Of a DNA stretch of 64,000 bases, positions 50,490 to 63,166 are shown in pieces; the stretch's first letter is position 1; each line of letters opens with the position of its first letter. The notes beneath the pieces are model-generated. The model made no database searches, was not told the DNA's origin, and was given only the letters and a program-made list of their open reading frames with translations. Both the position numbers and the translations under genes were made by a program. Source of the stretch: Elysia crispata (Eukaryota > Mollusca > Gastropoda > Plakobranchidae). The stretch lies in contig JAWDGP010004872.1 of NCBI GenBank assembly GCA_033675545.1, positions 1 to 64,000 of the forward strand. The letters run 5' to 3'.

Positions 50490-51950
50490 AAATTTAAATT
50501 CATTTATTAGTTGACTGTAGCGTTTTACAAGCCCAGTACACCGCAAACGGAGATCTCACAGCTTCCGCGTATGTTTTAACTACTGTGTCCAATTTCAGCA
50601 TCAATGTACATCATTCTAGGAACAAATCTCATTAACAGAAGGCCGCATGACACAAAATGGTAACTTGTCGCAATTTACTTGGTTGATTGATGGATGAATG
50701 AAGAGTTACGAGCCGAGTCCACTATAAACGGTGATCTCTTTGCTTCTGTGTTTGTGTTCAGTGATCTGTCTCATTTCAGTATCAATTTTTAGTAATCTAG
50801 AACTAGTAGAAGCTAATCTTACTAAGAGTTAGATAGAAACAGAGAGATATCAGCATATCAAAACGTAGAATTGTTGTTTTCTCATAAATCACCATCTAAG
50901 GAGGATGTGATAACTGACTGATTTTCTCTTGCTTTGTTGCTTCAGTGATTGAAGTATTGTTTGATGGCGAGTTTTACAAGCCCAAGTCACAACGAACGGT
51001 GACAAAGCGCGTTTCCAAGAAACAGATAGCAGCAATTGCCCATACAACACTGTGTCTCTACACTATAAATATATCTGAATACTAAGATTAGACAAGGAAG
51101 AAAAAATTGAATTAAGTGTAAAATATTTTAAAACCCAGACAAACACTAACTGTGATATCAGGGCTTCTGTCTCAATGTTTTCCTTGTTTATTGTTCTATC
51201 TCATTTAAGTATCAAATGTATATTATTCTAGAAACGAATCTAATTAAAATTAAAAAGACGATAATAGGACATCAAGACGTTAAACCTAAGTTTTCAAATG
51301 TCGCCTGTGAGATCTGATAAATAAATATCTCCAGAGTTAAAGTTCATACCCATTCTATGCAAAAAAAAAAGTTACAAAAAATACGGAAGAGCTAACTTTG
51401 TATTGATATACTAAATATTTCAAATACCATGTACAAAAACTTTCACAGCTTCATCCAATATCTTTGTTAAATCCTTTGACTCTAGCTAAAACAGTTAAGG
51501 TCCTGGCCTCCGCCCATTTTCTTTTTTCGTGTTCAAGTCTTCATGCACATTCCAGGTGGAGTTCGTGACCACACATTAGGGCACTGGGTAACTAACAGCA
51601 TGTTGAAGATAAAAACATTTAAAAAGATAACTTGAAAATAGTGCATTAGGAATTTGTAGAAAGTTATAGGGTTGATTGATAGATTGAAGTCCAGTCCAAT
51701 ATAAAATAGTATCTAAATGTTTTCGTGTCTGAGCTAACTGTCCTAGCAAATCTCAATGTCGAACTGTTTCATTCTTGAAACTTATCACACTAAGTTTGAA
51801 AAGGATATGATTGATTGGTTGAATGAAAAGTTTCTCAACCTCAGTTCACAATCAACAGTGATTTCAGGGCTTCCATTTCTTTGTTAACGGTACTATCAAA
51901 TTTCAACATGGAGTATATTTTAGTCTTGCTGCTTATCACTCTAGGGTGAA
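50490..51950. repeat. Old, diverged tandem array of about six units
   Basis: A loosely conserved module recurs at about 50505, 50690, 50945, 51115, 51675 and 51805. Its parts are a TTGATTGAT-like start, GTTTTACAAGCCCA or a variant, then ACGGTGAT, GGGCTTC or TTGCTTCTGTGT, ATTTCA.TATCAA and TTCTAG.AA. Units run about 130-560 bp apart with insertions. No coding frame is shared. Confidence 0.65.
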
Positions 51951-52214
51951 AAAAAAAAAGGGTATCACGACGCAAACAATTTTATTTGATGTTTTCTTAA
52001 ATCATCTCCTTAAAGAGATGTGGAAGGTAAACACTGAGTATTTAAGATATCACGTCTATCATGCGGACCAGAGAAGACTTCCATAAGAAACTTTGATCTT
52101 TCGACTTCGGTACGGGTTAATGTAAAATGGTATCAAAACATTGTGCCTGACGGAGGAGAAACAACAGCAGTTTCCTCCAGTCAAAACACCGGTGCAGCAT
52201 ACATAGATAATTAA

Positions 52215-52312
52215 TTACTTCTATAGATAGATAGATTCAGAGGTAGGTAGGAAGATAGATAGATAGATCGGTGGATAGATCGATAGTTAAATAAACAGAT
52301 AGGTAGATTGCA
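52215..52312. repeat. Imperfect GATA microsatellite
   Basis: GATA and GGTA tetranucleotides (ATAGATAGATAG, AGGTAGGTAGG, GATCGGTGGATAGATCGATA). Confidence 0.9.
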
Positions 52313-55300
52313 AAGAGTTGGAGGATCAGCTTGATTTATACTAATGGTTCTAGTATTCACAGTGACACATACACACATATGCATGCTTACATGTATAACT
52401 ATATATACATACGCATACTCGAACGCACATATTAATATGAGGAACAACTTCTTCAACCTTCCAGTACGTATAATAAACAAAGAAAATGAACCAGAAAAGA
52501 TGGCTTGTACTTTTTTGGATTAAGTGGTTTATTCAAAAAATTACGTTCATCTTACAGAAGACAAACAATACTGGCCTAATTTTTTTATAAAGAAAAAGGT
52601 ATAACGTAACTTAAGTTGTTATTGTTTCGAATATAGGCTTTATTCGGACGTGCAAGGTTTTACTAATACTGGAACAGTGCTCAACTTTCAGTGCCCATGA
52701 CACATGAAAGATGCGTTGATGCGGTGATAGAGAAATTTTCCATCCACAGAATCAGCTTCTTTCCATTGCCGATAAACGGAGAATCGAGTTGGCTACATTG
52801 ATTTCAAATTAAAACAGTCGATGGATTTTATAGTTGAGGGGGATGGGGGGTGGCGGGCAGAGCAATATAAAGGTGAAAGAACCATGAATGAAAATCAGCC
52901 TAATAGGAGGCTAAAATCATAACTTGCTCGCAGAACATACGTTGATTTTACATAATCTCTCTGAATGCATAAAATTATTCTGTGAAAAGAAGAGTAAAAG
53001 GATCTTTCAAAAAAGTTACATATATATGTATGTAGGAAGAATTATGTACGGCTTTAGTTGATAAATACTAAGTAATCTATTACACTTGATAAATACTAAT
53101 CTATTACACTTCCAGTTCTGTGTTTTACCTCCACTCAATTCAAAGCCAATGCATGTTCGTATGTAGTTTGCTTAAAATAGCGGGAAAATGCTGTGGATAG
53201 CAGCACTTAAAGTTTATAAATAAAACATTTTTTTCATAAAATCACTAAAACAGTAACATTTTGTTCTTTGCCTGGTAAAGTACTATATACATACTTTAGT
53301 TGGTATAATTGCGTTGTACACGTAGATAATTTGCTTCATGAAATATCATTTCTTGTGACTAGAGTTATTGTAAATGTTTATGATTTTACAACAAGAATTT
53401 ACAAACATCTGCATATCCAAACATAATGTTCAATTGAATTGAATATCTCCTTTTTGGCACCTGCTCTTATCTAATGACATGATATTTTTGGTGGGTTTTA
53501 AAGACTGCTCTTATTTAAAACGCAAGAGTTATTCTTTGCAGGTTGGAAACTCACACTTTCAGGACTTAAACATATGGCCTACCCTTTGCCGATAGCCTGT
53601 CAGGTGTTTCCTGTGAGATAACTTCTTGTTTTGGAAAAACATTCCAAAGAAATTATCCCATCAAGCTTGTTATAAAGCTGTTGGACTAAGTAGTCAAACT
53701 CAGACAGTACTAATCTGAAGTTCCCCTTTCCCCTATTATCCCCTTTCTCTCTTGCTGTCTCTCTCTATCTCTCTATCTCCCTCTTTTTTTTTCTTTCTTT
53801 CTTTCTCTCTGTCTCTATCTCCCTCTTTCTATAACATTTCTCTCTCTCAAAATTTTCTGTATAATTCACTTCATAATATGCTGTCTTCACGAATACCGGT
53901 TTATCTGACTTTTCAACTGGATTTCTTACATTCGAACTTACGGAGCATTCACCATCCGTGCATCGTTTCTTTTCCGGGCGTTGTTTTTATCTGTAAATTT
54001 ATCCCTATCATAAAACACGAAGGCGTTTATAAGCATTGGAAATAAGTTGTAGATATTATAAAAGAAATAAAGAGCTAAACAATTGTTCCAACAGCATATA
54101 TATGGAGGCTTTGGACATTTCTTTCTTCAGATTCTTTATGAAAGATTTAAAAAACATGACGTAAATTTGCACTTTAACGGAGTCTGAAAGTTAAACTTCA
54201 AGCTGACAGGTTTAGTCTGAAACACAGTAAATTGCTTTGCATTCCAATAAACGCTCAGAATTACATTCACCAGTCTACTTTGATGGTGCTAGAAGACTTA
54301 ATGAAATTTTCTCTTCCACAATATTTGATTTTGACAGCTTATTCTCATGTCGAATATACTGACGAAAAAGATGTTCATTCAATTCTAAAACTTATTTCAA
54401 TAAAAAATAGCGATGACTGCACATATAACTTCGACACAGGCTTAGCGCCTAATTAAAGCACCATCTAATCAACTTCTAATTTGATGGCATAGGCCTAGAT
54501 CTAAATGAGTCATGCGTAGACCGAAAAATTGTTTTTGTATACAGATAGTTTTACCTAGGATTTACATTAAAGCATTCTTTAATGAAGCAAATTCAATATA
54601 TATGTTTTGACATAAACAAATAAGAACTAAAGAAATTCCATCTAATAAAGAGTTGAATCTATAGCACAGGCCTAAGTTACAGTGAAATTATTACAAAGCC
54701 CTCACTTACAGAATGATTGTAATAAAAAAAAAATTAAACTTAACATCTCTAACAGAATGATTAAAAGGCCAACTGAAAATGCATAGCCTTAACTAGCAAA
54801 CCTAAGTTTACATAATCTTGTTGTTGCACATATTTTCTAATGGTTTCAAACATTGGTCATGGCTAAAGTAAACTTAAAGCAATCCTGTAGTAATTGTATC
54901 GTTTGAAAAAAAAAACGTGTCTATCCAACGTGTGGCTACTAGTAATATTAATAGTGCATATTCAGTGCCATGCTCATGGCCATGAAATCAGAACTACAAA
55001 TTCATTGACTTTGTTCTCTGCTCTTCTCACAGCTAGGAGATGTCAAAGTTTTAATGTCTGTCAGGATGGAGCAATTGAAGGGTGATTCGGATCTACGCGG
55101 TGCTATCCTAAGTAAAATTTATTAAACCATGTATTATTACTCATTAAACCATGAAATACATCACCTACAAGTTCTTCCAGCTTTTTACAAGCTGCATTGT
55201 AGGTAAAAGATAATCTGAAAAAAAAACAACAAACAACTGAAGTCAATTGCTCGACAGTTGTCCTTCTCTACTCTTATGTTTTTAAACGAAACAAAAGAAC

Positions 55301-55599
55301 ATTATGCTGGCTGAAACAGCATTTGCCCAGTTGACTACATCATAAGTTTTTAAGCTTCTGAGAGCGATCCTGAAATCAAGATACCGGTTTCCGAGCATGA
55401 GCAATAATTAATATATACCGATCACTTCCTGAGGATTTCTGAAAAACGTTGAAAATACCACTTGTCGACATTGTCAGGAGATAAAAAAAAGTATGCAGGT
55501 AGATTAAATGACCGTGGATATGAATTGCTCACAATCAGGAAGTATAAAAATCGAAACTAAGAGTCATAGTTGTATAAGAATGTTGAGCAGCAGCAGCTA
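52313..55599. other. AT-rich intergenic DNA and probable PRDM8 3' UTR
   Basis: No gene recognised. A CT-rich patch is at 53740-53850. On the minus strand an AATAAA (plus TTTATT at 55118-55123) lies about 480 bp beyond the PRDM8-type stop and could be its poly(A) signal. Nothing else seen. Confidence 0.5.
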
Positions 55600-55726
55600 T
55601 CACGCGTGAGAAGACATGTGTCTGGTGAGATGGTGTCGTTCTCTGAACGCCTCGTTGCAGATATTACACTTGAGCTTCTCCTCTCGCTTCCGCTTCATCG
55701 GATCAAACTCGCGTTTATGGTGAGAC
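55600..55726 (-). CDS. PRDM8: PRDM8 last exon: finger 3 and stop
   Basis: Acceptor GTCGTTTCAG. Completes R and continues SHHKREFDPMKRKREEKLKC, then NICNEAFRERHHLTRHMSSH and A before TGA at 55602-55600. The basic KRKREEK run may serve nuclear import. Ending right after the last finger is normal for PRDM8. Confidence 0.92.
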
Positions 55727-58700
55727 CTGAAACGACAACGGGCTTTCCTTAGTTTCATCGATCTCCCACTTAAGAAGTTATGACCAATACAGATCTTCTG
55801 CTAATTAAGGGAAAGATTTTAAGCATTGTTGCAGTAAGTGGTTATTATAGGTTTCGAAAACAATGAATGATTAAAACAAATATTTCAATCGCCATGCTAC
55901 AAGAAAGCTGCGATGCTTTTTAATGATAAACTCAAATATATAATCAAAGTTAATACAGATAATTTATTTAATATTTTCTTCAACGTATGCTAATGAATTA
56001 AGCCCAAGTAAGACATACAACTCTCTTGTCAACATCACATATGTGATGAGCAAAGAATATCGGAATCTTAATATAAACCAAAGAACTACATAGTCATTAC
56101 CTTTGACCTCACTAGTTCAAATGGTACCTTTTAGGTTTGTAGTAACATTATGCTAACTGTACCTCATGTGGTAAACAAGGTCTGACGTCATCCTGAAGGT
56201 CGCATTGCACTTGGCGCACCAATTCTGAGACAAATTTAGGGCGTTGATGGGCGAGGACAACAGAGTCGGATTGGTGCTCTGGAGCAGCTTCTCCACCATT
56301 GGGTTTGAGCTCTTGAGAAAGCCCAGGCTAGAGATGTGTCTGTCAGCAAAAAGCGCCTGCTTGGCGAGCGTTTCACTATTTCTTATGTTCGCTGCGAAAG
56401 ATTCCGTTAGAGGGCCCACAGTGGGGATTGTCGCTCGGCACATTTCCAGCAGACCTGGTGGGATCTGATCTGCCGGAAAACCCGAATGTTGCAAAGGAAT
56501 TCCCCTCGAAGGTGAAAGTGACGGTGATGGGGAGGAAGTTGAGCTACCGGCTTGGTTTAACATGCTTCCTCTGGGAATCCCTAAAACAGATGGCGCGGGG
56601 AACATGGGAATTCTAGGCATATAGATCCCCATTATTGAAGAACTTCTGGCTAGACTGGTATCCTCGAAATGAGATGAACTAGATGGTGAAGATGGTGACG
56701 GCATGCTCGTCTTGAGAGGAGGGCGAGGTGGCGGCGGCATTGAAGCAGACGGTGAATGTGGAGGATATTGTCTAGGAGAAGATGGAGGCGAGCCCTGGAC
56801 CAGGGGACTGTGCGCGGTGGGGAGGATCAGAGGGCCGACAGAGCTGTATGGAGATGAGGATGCGGATGTTGGGGAGGACAAACTTCCGTTCGATGAAGGA
56901 GGTGTTGACCGATCATCTGCTGAATAGCCGGTGTACAAATGTGTTCTTTCATCACACGGAGAGTGAAGTCTTTCTGATTTTTCACTGCTATTTCTTTCGA
57001 CTTTTCTAAACGCACTTACTGTTGTGTTTTCTGAGCATGTGTCGTATGCACTATCACTGATAGAAGTTTTGCATGTTTCACTTGCCGAGCTCTTACTGAG
57101 TTCTTCGATAGAATATTTTAAAGAGGAAGCACTTCGAGTTTTTTCTTTTCCAGGTGATCGCATTATCTTTGCAGGAGAAACCAGGTTGTCAGGCCCTTCA
57201 ATGTGCCTCTTCATAGGTAACGAAAACATGCTGCCACTACTGTTGTTATTATTGTTATTGTTAATGATGCTGGATATGGACTTTGGACTAATCACTGATT
57301 TGTCACCAAAATAGTTGTCTTTCCTCTCAAAAGAATCATCTTTAATTTTTGAAGTTATGGTTTCAGTAAAGTTATAAGCTTTAATGTCTGCAGCAAAGGC
57401 GCACTTGAACTTGAGGTGAGCTCTCAGTGGGAAAGGATAATCAAACATTTCTCCACAATGGGGACAAATGTACTGCTCATCATCTGAGGATTCAAAACCA
57501 TCGTCAGTAAAAATAGAAATCGTTATACCAAAATAAATGTCTAAGCCATTTATTCCCTTTTACAATATTAATTAAAAAAATATTGTTGCACTTCCCTGAA
57601 TTTTGGTGTACATGTTGGTATAGAAACTTCGCGTCTTCTGACCTTTAGCTTTTTATCATTTGCTATTTTAGAAAACGTTTACCCTGTATGTCAAATTTCC
57701 GTGTTTTTTTTTTTTATGTACCAAGCAAAATAAGATCCATGTGGAAATCGGAAAACTATAAAGAAAATTTTGTCATTGAAATTTCGCCTTTATTTAAATC
57801 GCCACATTAACACTCCATGAATCGTTTATGACTTCAATCTTACACAACATTTACAGTTTTGTTTCTCAGTGTATCGGATTAAAAAATTTCACGTCTTCTG
57901 AAAAAGGCATTGGATCTTGTTTCAGCTGATCGGAGAAACCAAATATATATTAAACTGAAAAAAGGCGTATTAAATCATAAACTTTCAATGATAGCGAGTG
58001 ATCTATGAAGGAGATTAGATAAGATTTTTTCATGCCAAACATGATATAAAAGGATTCCATGGATAATTAGTTTTTTGCACTAGAATTCCAATGTTTTATT
58101 TTGAATTTGCCGTTCCAAGTTTATTGTCTTCTTGAAACCAATCTTTAAATACACAATCAAACGTGAAACAAACGCCTAAATATAAGAGACATCTCGCCTT
58201 TTCCAGAACAGCTGATGTAATCAGACGATTTAGACAGGACAAAAAAGATATCGCGAAATTTATTTTGCAAACTCTTTAAAAGAGAAAAAAATCATTTGGT
58301 ACAATTCCACCTTAGAATGCATGGAAACAAAAAATTTTGACAAACATGCAAAATCTGGAAAGCAAGCTGTCCCCAACATTTTTCAGTCATATCTAACAAG
58401 AAAACCATAAACTTTTTCAAGAACTTAGCAACCCTCAGATTTCAAGAAGAGAATGACGAATGAACACAAAAAAATTTATAGTAATCACAATGTAAATAGA
58501 AATGCTGAACTAACGTTGTTTCGCCATAGAGTAGACTACTACGGCTTTTATGCACACACTCATGACGCTCATTACAAACTTCTATCTGAACTGACAAAAA
58601 GTCAAAACAAGGTAAAGGGAGCTTGAACATTAAAGAAAAAAATAGTTGTGTACTAATTTTGTCCAAATCAGAGTAAATCATAACGTTATATATTTATAAT

Positions 58701-61700
58701 AATAATATCTAGCATCAATGTAGGAGCTAAGAATGTTCATGCTGGGCCCATTATTATAGGAGGAAAAGATATCTTGCCCTCAAGACTTCCCCCCCCCCCC
58801 ACAATAATTTAGGCCTTTTAAATTCATCTCCTAGCTTTTAACAGCTTTGTCTGAAAAGAAATCAGACCATTTCATGTCCAATTTCATAACGGGAATGTTT
58901 GAGAGCTAGTAAAGTCTTTAATATTGATAACATAATAATAATTTGCATTCCGCAAGTGTAGTACGTATCTTTGCGTATCAATTCCTAAAAATACATTCAA
59001 TATTTTATTTCGATAAAAGTGTTGCGGAGATTTATACCATTAAAACACAAACTGAAACATATAAGCAATCTGATCAGTGTTCACCTCTCTTGGAGTTGGA
59101 GGCCAACTCCGGGATCCCCAACAGCTGGGTGAAATCCTTGCTGTACCAGACGAGAAGCTCTTCCCCAGCTCGCACTATCCTCAGAGTTCTAGGTGAGGTA
59201 GAGGGGCAAAATATCAAGACTTTATCGTGATTGTTGTTAAAGTTTAACTTGAAAAAAAAAATTACACAGAATCTTAGACAGGGAGAATCTGTGAGTTTAA
59301 ATGTTAAAGTGTAAGATGAACTAAGTAAAACATAAAAAAAATCATAGTTATAATTATATTTATTACAGGCATCAGACTTTACAGAGTATAAATCACTTAC
59401 GGTTTCTGCTTTCAACCTGTTTAGGTGTATTCAAGTTAAGCACAGGTAACATTTCATAACAGAGAGGGAAAGAACTTGAGATTTATAAGAAATACAGTAC
59501 TACTGTGCAAGTTTCTCTTTGCCATAGCTATGAGCAACTGACTTTTGGGTCTCATTCTCAGTGAGTCATTGCCTGTCATTGATAAGCTTAAGGGATCAAG
59601 TGGATGTTATAAGAAAAAAGAATATTTAAACTATAAATTGGTACAGTATGAGCATTATGATACTGTGACCATTTTTTACTTTGTGTTATTAAACAATTTT
59701 TTCCCTTAAGGTGACCTCTATGAACGGAATATAAAGGGCTAAACTAACAACTCCAATACCTATGGCAATTTTTTTGTCAATAACATAAACTGCTCCATTT
59801 CGGAAAATCGTTATACACTAAAAACTTTTTTCGTATTACCACAATGAATTATTACTTCTGATTCTTGTTCCGAGATGCCTATAAGGTTCGAAAGAAGCGC
59901 AAGTATTATATAGTTTAAACAATAAGTTATTGGCACACTGATCGTTGAGGTGATGAACAATTCAGTGCGTTGGGTTCACTCTGCGATCACAAATTCTTCC
60001 ACATCCCTTCAAGGCGAATGGAAGTTATCTCAAGGATTTATATTATTTCTAAGATTTCTCTCCTGCTTTAAACACTTCCATAATTAACAATGTTTTGCTC
60101 AACCGGTCATTGTAAAAGTATTATCGTATAACTTTCTGAAAAATCTCTCTCCCTAAGACTTTTTCTGAGGTCACGTATTTTGAATAATGCTAAGCTAGTT
60201 TTTTGGTGCGCCATGATGATCTCTCTAGGTTTGCCATCGTGAGTTGTTACCTGAAGTAAACTCCTCCCTCTTTGAGGTATGCTTCCATGTTCTGCTCGGC
60301 CTCATCCCTCGCCGTGGACACATAGGGCAGCCAGTCCAGGTAGCCTGGTCCATCCCGGAGCTCATCGGTGTTTACCTGCTGGCAGGAAGGAGGAGTGATG
60401 TGTCAATGATGATGATAATGGCGGTGTGTGGTGGCAGGAAGAAGGACAGTCTAGTGATATGTCGATGATGATGATGATGATGATGATAATGGCGGTGTGT
60501 GGTGGCAGTAAGAAGGACAGTCTAGTGATGTGTCGATGATGATGATGATGATGATAGCGGTGTGTGGAGGCAGGAAGAATGACAGTCTAGTGATGTGACG
60601 ATGATGATGATGATAATGGCGGTGTGTGGTGGCAGTAAGAAGGACAGTCTAGTGATGTGTCGATGATGATGATGATGATGATAGCGGTGTGTGGAGGCAG
60701 GAAGAATGACAGTCTAGTGATGTGTCGATGATGATGATGATGATGATGGTGGTGTGTGGTGGCAGTGAGGACGATGGTCTAGTGATGCGTCAATGATGAT
60801 GATGATGATGATGATGATGATGTTGGTGGGTGGTGATAAAAAGGATGGTCTAGTGATATGTCAATGATGATAGTGTGTGGTGGCAGTAATAAGGACAGTC
60901 TAGAGATATGTCAATGATGATGATGATGATGTTGGTGTGTGGTGATAAGAAGGATGGTCTAGTGATATGTCAATGATGATAGTGTGTGGTGGCAGTAAGA
61001 AGGACAGTCTAGTGATGTGTCGATGATGATGATGATAGTGTGTGGTGGCAGTAAGAAGGACAGTCTAGAGATATGTCAATGATGATGATGATGATGATGA
61101 TGATGATGTTGGTGGGTGGTGATAAAAAGGATGGTCTAGTGATATGTCAATGATGATAGTGTGTGGTGGCAGTAATAAGGACAGTCTAGAGATATGTCAA
61201 TGATGATGATGATGATGTTGGTGTGTGGTGATAAGAAGGATGGTCTAGTGATATGTCAATGATGATAGTGTGTGGTGGCAGGAAGGAGACGGTCTAGTGA
61301 TGTGTTGATGATGATGATAATAATGATCATGGTGATGATGGTGAATGTAGTGGTAGTATTGGTGGTAGTAGTGATGATGATGGTTATAATCATGAAACTG
61401 TTCATACTAATGGTAACAAAAATTCTGAAATCTTTACAATATTGAATGCTATGAGAAGCCAGCCTGCTGTTCCTCCATGTATGCTTGTAAACCCATTCCA
61501 TGATCAATGTCATTATCAATGAAAGTTTTGCTTTACGGTCACATTATAGTTTTTTTTTTTTTTTTGTATTATTGTGTTTGTACCATTTCCGTCTCTTTTA
61601 TGGGCTTGTAATTGGACAGTACATTATTTTATTAGTGATAAAAATAAATATATTAACTTCCGACTTATCTCAGATTAAATCAAATAATCTCTTTTAAAGA

Positions 61701-62165
61701 CTGCTTTTTCCCTCTCCTCAGAACAGCATCAGTAATAAATCTTTAGATATCTTCTATAACCCCCCCACACACACACACACACACACCTCAACAGCTTGTA
61801 GAAGTTCTTGACCGCGCCCGAAAGAGATGCACTATCCAGGTAACACTGCTCGTCATTAAATGCTCCTCCATGAAGGGATGGCAAATTATCAGTTTGTGAT
61901 TTTGCTTAGGGCGTTTAAATTAATTAGAAATAAAAGCTGACCCGTTTCACGCTTTTTTAATGGCACTTCTAACATTTTATTTATTAGTATAAATCCATGG
62001 CACTGACCTTGAGCACGACTCCCTCAGGCTGCTTGTCGCGGGTCAGCATCCCTATGATGTAGGCTGGGTTTGTGGCGGTGATGTGTGTCGGGAAAGGTCC
62101 AAAAATCTGACCATAGTCGATGTCAGCTACAGTCACCACACCCATCGTGCTCTTGTGGCCGCGAA
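55600..62165 (-). CDS. PRDM8: PRDM8-type PR-domain zinc-finger transcription factor
   Basis: Five minus-strand exons join in phase (62165-62008, 60375-60251, 59188-59085, 57483-56163, 55726-55600) to about 610 residues. The PR/SET domain runs IFGPFPTHI, LDWLPYVSTARDEAEQNMEA, GGVYFRTLRIVRAGEELLVW and YSKDFTQLLG, close to the remembered vertebrate PRDM8 order SARDKEEQNLEA..LFYRSLRRI..EELLVWY. A C2HC finger follows (YICPHC..FDYP..LRAHLKFKC). About 385 Ser/Pro-rich residues separate it from two C2H2 fingers, NWCAKCNATFRMTSDLVYHM and CNICNEAFRERHHLTRHM, and the stop. This architecture belongs to the PRDM8/PRDM13 clade. The KREEKLKC linker and the RERHHL finger favour PRDM8. Vertebrate PRDM8 is a nuclear repressor in neural development; such a role here is inferred. 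The first coding exon is not securely identified. Confidence 0.88.
56163..57483 (-). CDS. PRDM8: PRDM8 exon 5: finger 1, Ser/Pro linker, most of finger 2
   Basis: A 1,321-bp exon, acceptor GAATCCTCAG and donor ATGAG|GTACAG. It begins DEQYICPHCGEMFDYPFPLR, a C2HC finger. The long middle is low complexity: an Asn run (INNNNNNNSSG), Ser/Pro stretches and PPPPRPP. It ends NWCAKCNATFRMTSDLVYHM. The linker is typical in style for PRDM8 but not alignable by eye. Confidence 0.92.
57484..59084. other. PRDM8 intron 4
   Basis: AT-rich. The neighbouring exons agree in phase without any intervening exon. Nothing else recognised apart from a poly-C run at about 58789. Confidence 0.75.
59085..59188 (-). 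CDS. PRDM8: PRDM8 exon 4: end of PR domain
   Basis: Acceptor TACCTCACCTAG and donor GAG|GTGAAC. 104 bp, phase 2 in and phase 1 out. Encodes TLRIVRAGEELLVWYSKDFT and QLLGIPELASNSKR. The GEELLVWY motif is the PR-domain hallmark. Confidence 0.9.
59189..60250. other. PRDM8 intron 3
   Basis: AT-rich intron, no repeat or gene recognised. Confidence 0.8.
60251..60375 (-). CDS. PRDM8: PRDM8 exon 3: PR domain centre
   Basis: Acceptor TGCCAGCAG and donor CAG|GTAACA. 125 bp, phase 0 in and phase 2 out. Encodes VNTDELRDGPGYLDWLPYVS, then TARDEAEQNMEAYLKEGGVY. Confidence 0.88.
60385..61390. repeat. 65-bp GATGAT minisatellite in PRDM8 intron 2
   Basis: Roughly 14 units. The text GGTGTGTGG recurs at 60423, 60493, 60559, 60621, 60686 and 60751, spacings of 62-70 bp. 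Units contain (GATGAT)n of varying length, then GTGTGTGGTGGCAG, AAGAAGGACAGTCTAGTGAT and ATGTC. From about 60820 a variant with GTTGGTGGGTGGTGATAAAA alternates, and two blocks of about 240 bp (60780 and 61070) are near copies. Confidence 0.95.
61761..61787. repeat. Short (CA)n tract
   Basis: CCCCCCC followed by about 10 CA units, next to the splice-like element at 61795. Confidence 0.92.
62008..62165 (-). CDS. PRDM8: PRDM8 exon 2: start of PR domain
   Basis: Acceptor TTTCCCCAG and donor AAG|GTCAGT. Two leading bases mean it follows a phase-1 exon. Encodes VRGHKSTMGVVTVADIDYGQ, then IFGPFPTHITATNPAYIIGM. Leaves in phase 0. A second possible acceptor (CACAAG, exon start 62151) would be phase 0. 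Confidence 0.85.
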
Positions 62166-63073
62166 CTGGGGAAATTCGAAACGTTGGAATTACTTGGATG
62201 ATTTTCTTTTTCAATTTCATTTCTTTAATTTAATTACATTTCTATATTTTTTGGATGTTAACACATGAGGCAGATAGACTTATTATACTTCTTTACCTTT
62301 TCTGGTGATCTGTATGCTTTTGATGGTTTGGAATAGATTATATGTACTTCGTCCGGAATATAGGAATGAGGAAAAAAAAACATTCCTCAAAAGCTTTAAT
62401 TTTTTTATACTTCGATAACTACAAAACAATACTCTGTGTTGTTTAATTTTGTTAGCTTGATGTCATAACCTGACTTATCTCTTTCTGGCACAATTTGGAT
62501 AATTCATCGGTAAATTGTGAGAAGCTTTTTTTTCTTTTTGTCATTTATTAAGAGCTCTGTTGCAACTATGAATTATGTGTATAAGAATGATCTTGTTAAG
62601 ATTGCCCGAACGCAAATTTGTAATTGAATAATTATTGTGTTTCACTATTTTTTTTCTCCTGCATGCCATGCAGATATTTCTGAAGCTTTTGGTCAATCAA
62701 GGTTTACTTCTCGGAGCCAAAGAGCTAGATTTTGAATCCCAACTTAGATATATTGAGAGTTTGATTCAGAATTAACACTATCTTGATATTCATTTGCTAT
62801 TGTATAGCAACACAATTAAGATGAGCTCAATTTTTTTCGAATAATTACATTATATAATCTCGTTATTCATTTCGGATTTTATTCTTTAACGTCAATATTT
62901 TTTTATTTAAAAATCTTTTGAGTAATAATACGAAGGCTACGTTCGTTTCATCACTATAGAATGTAAAAGCAAACAAGAATTGACCAATAAAAACTTGTCT
63001 CAACTTTACTGTTCCTACATATATATGTAATGAAAACTTCGACCAGTGCTCTTCCTCCGGTGAACTACCATAC
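62166..63073. other. Upstream sequence or intron 1 of the PRDM8-type gene
   Basis: AT-rich, no repeat, no frame with recognisable domain. Confidence 0.55.
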
Positions 63074-63166
63074 CTTTGATTGATAAATTGCCATCTTTAG
63101 GGAGAATATTGAAAATCCCACTGGGAAAATGCTAAAACACTTTTGGTCGTCATCATGGAGCGCCAT
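63074..63166 (-). other. Candidate first coding exon with YY1-like start box
   Basis: On the minus strand CTCAAGATGGCGCTC places an ATG at 63166 inside a YY1-type box (CAAGATGGCG). The 31-codon frame (MALHDDDQKCFSIFPVGFSI and 11 more) ends at an AAG|GTATGG donor in phase 0. It does not fit the best exon-2 acceptor (which needs phase 1), only the alternative one at 62151. Weak support. Confidence 0.25.

Noticed and set aside
56244-57314. Plus-strand frames opposite PRDM8 exon 5
   Set aside because: They are shadows of the minus-strand coding exon.
57484-59084. Missing PRDM8 exon between exons 4 and 5
   Set aside because: Exon 4 ends in phase 1 (AAG AGA G) and exon 5 starts with two bases (AT), so they join directly as R-D-D-E-Q with no gap.
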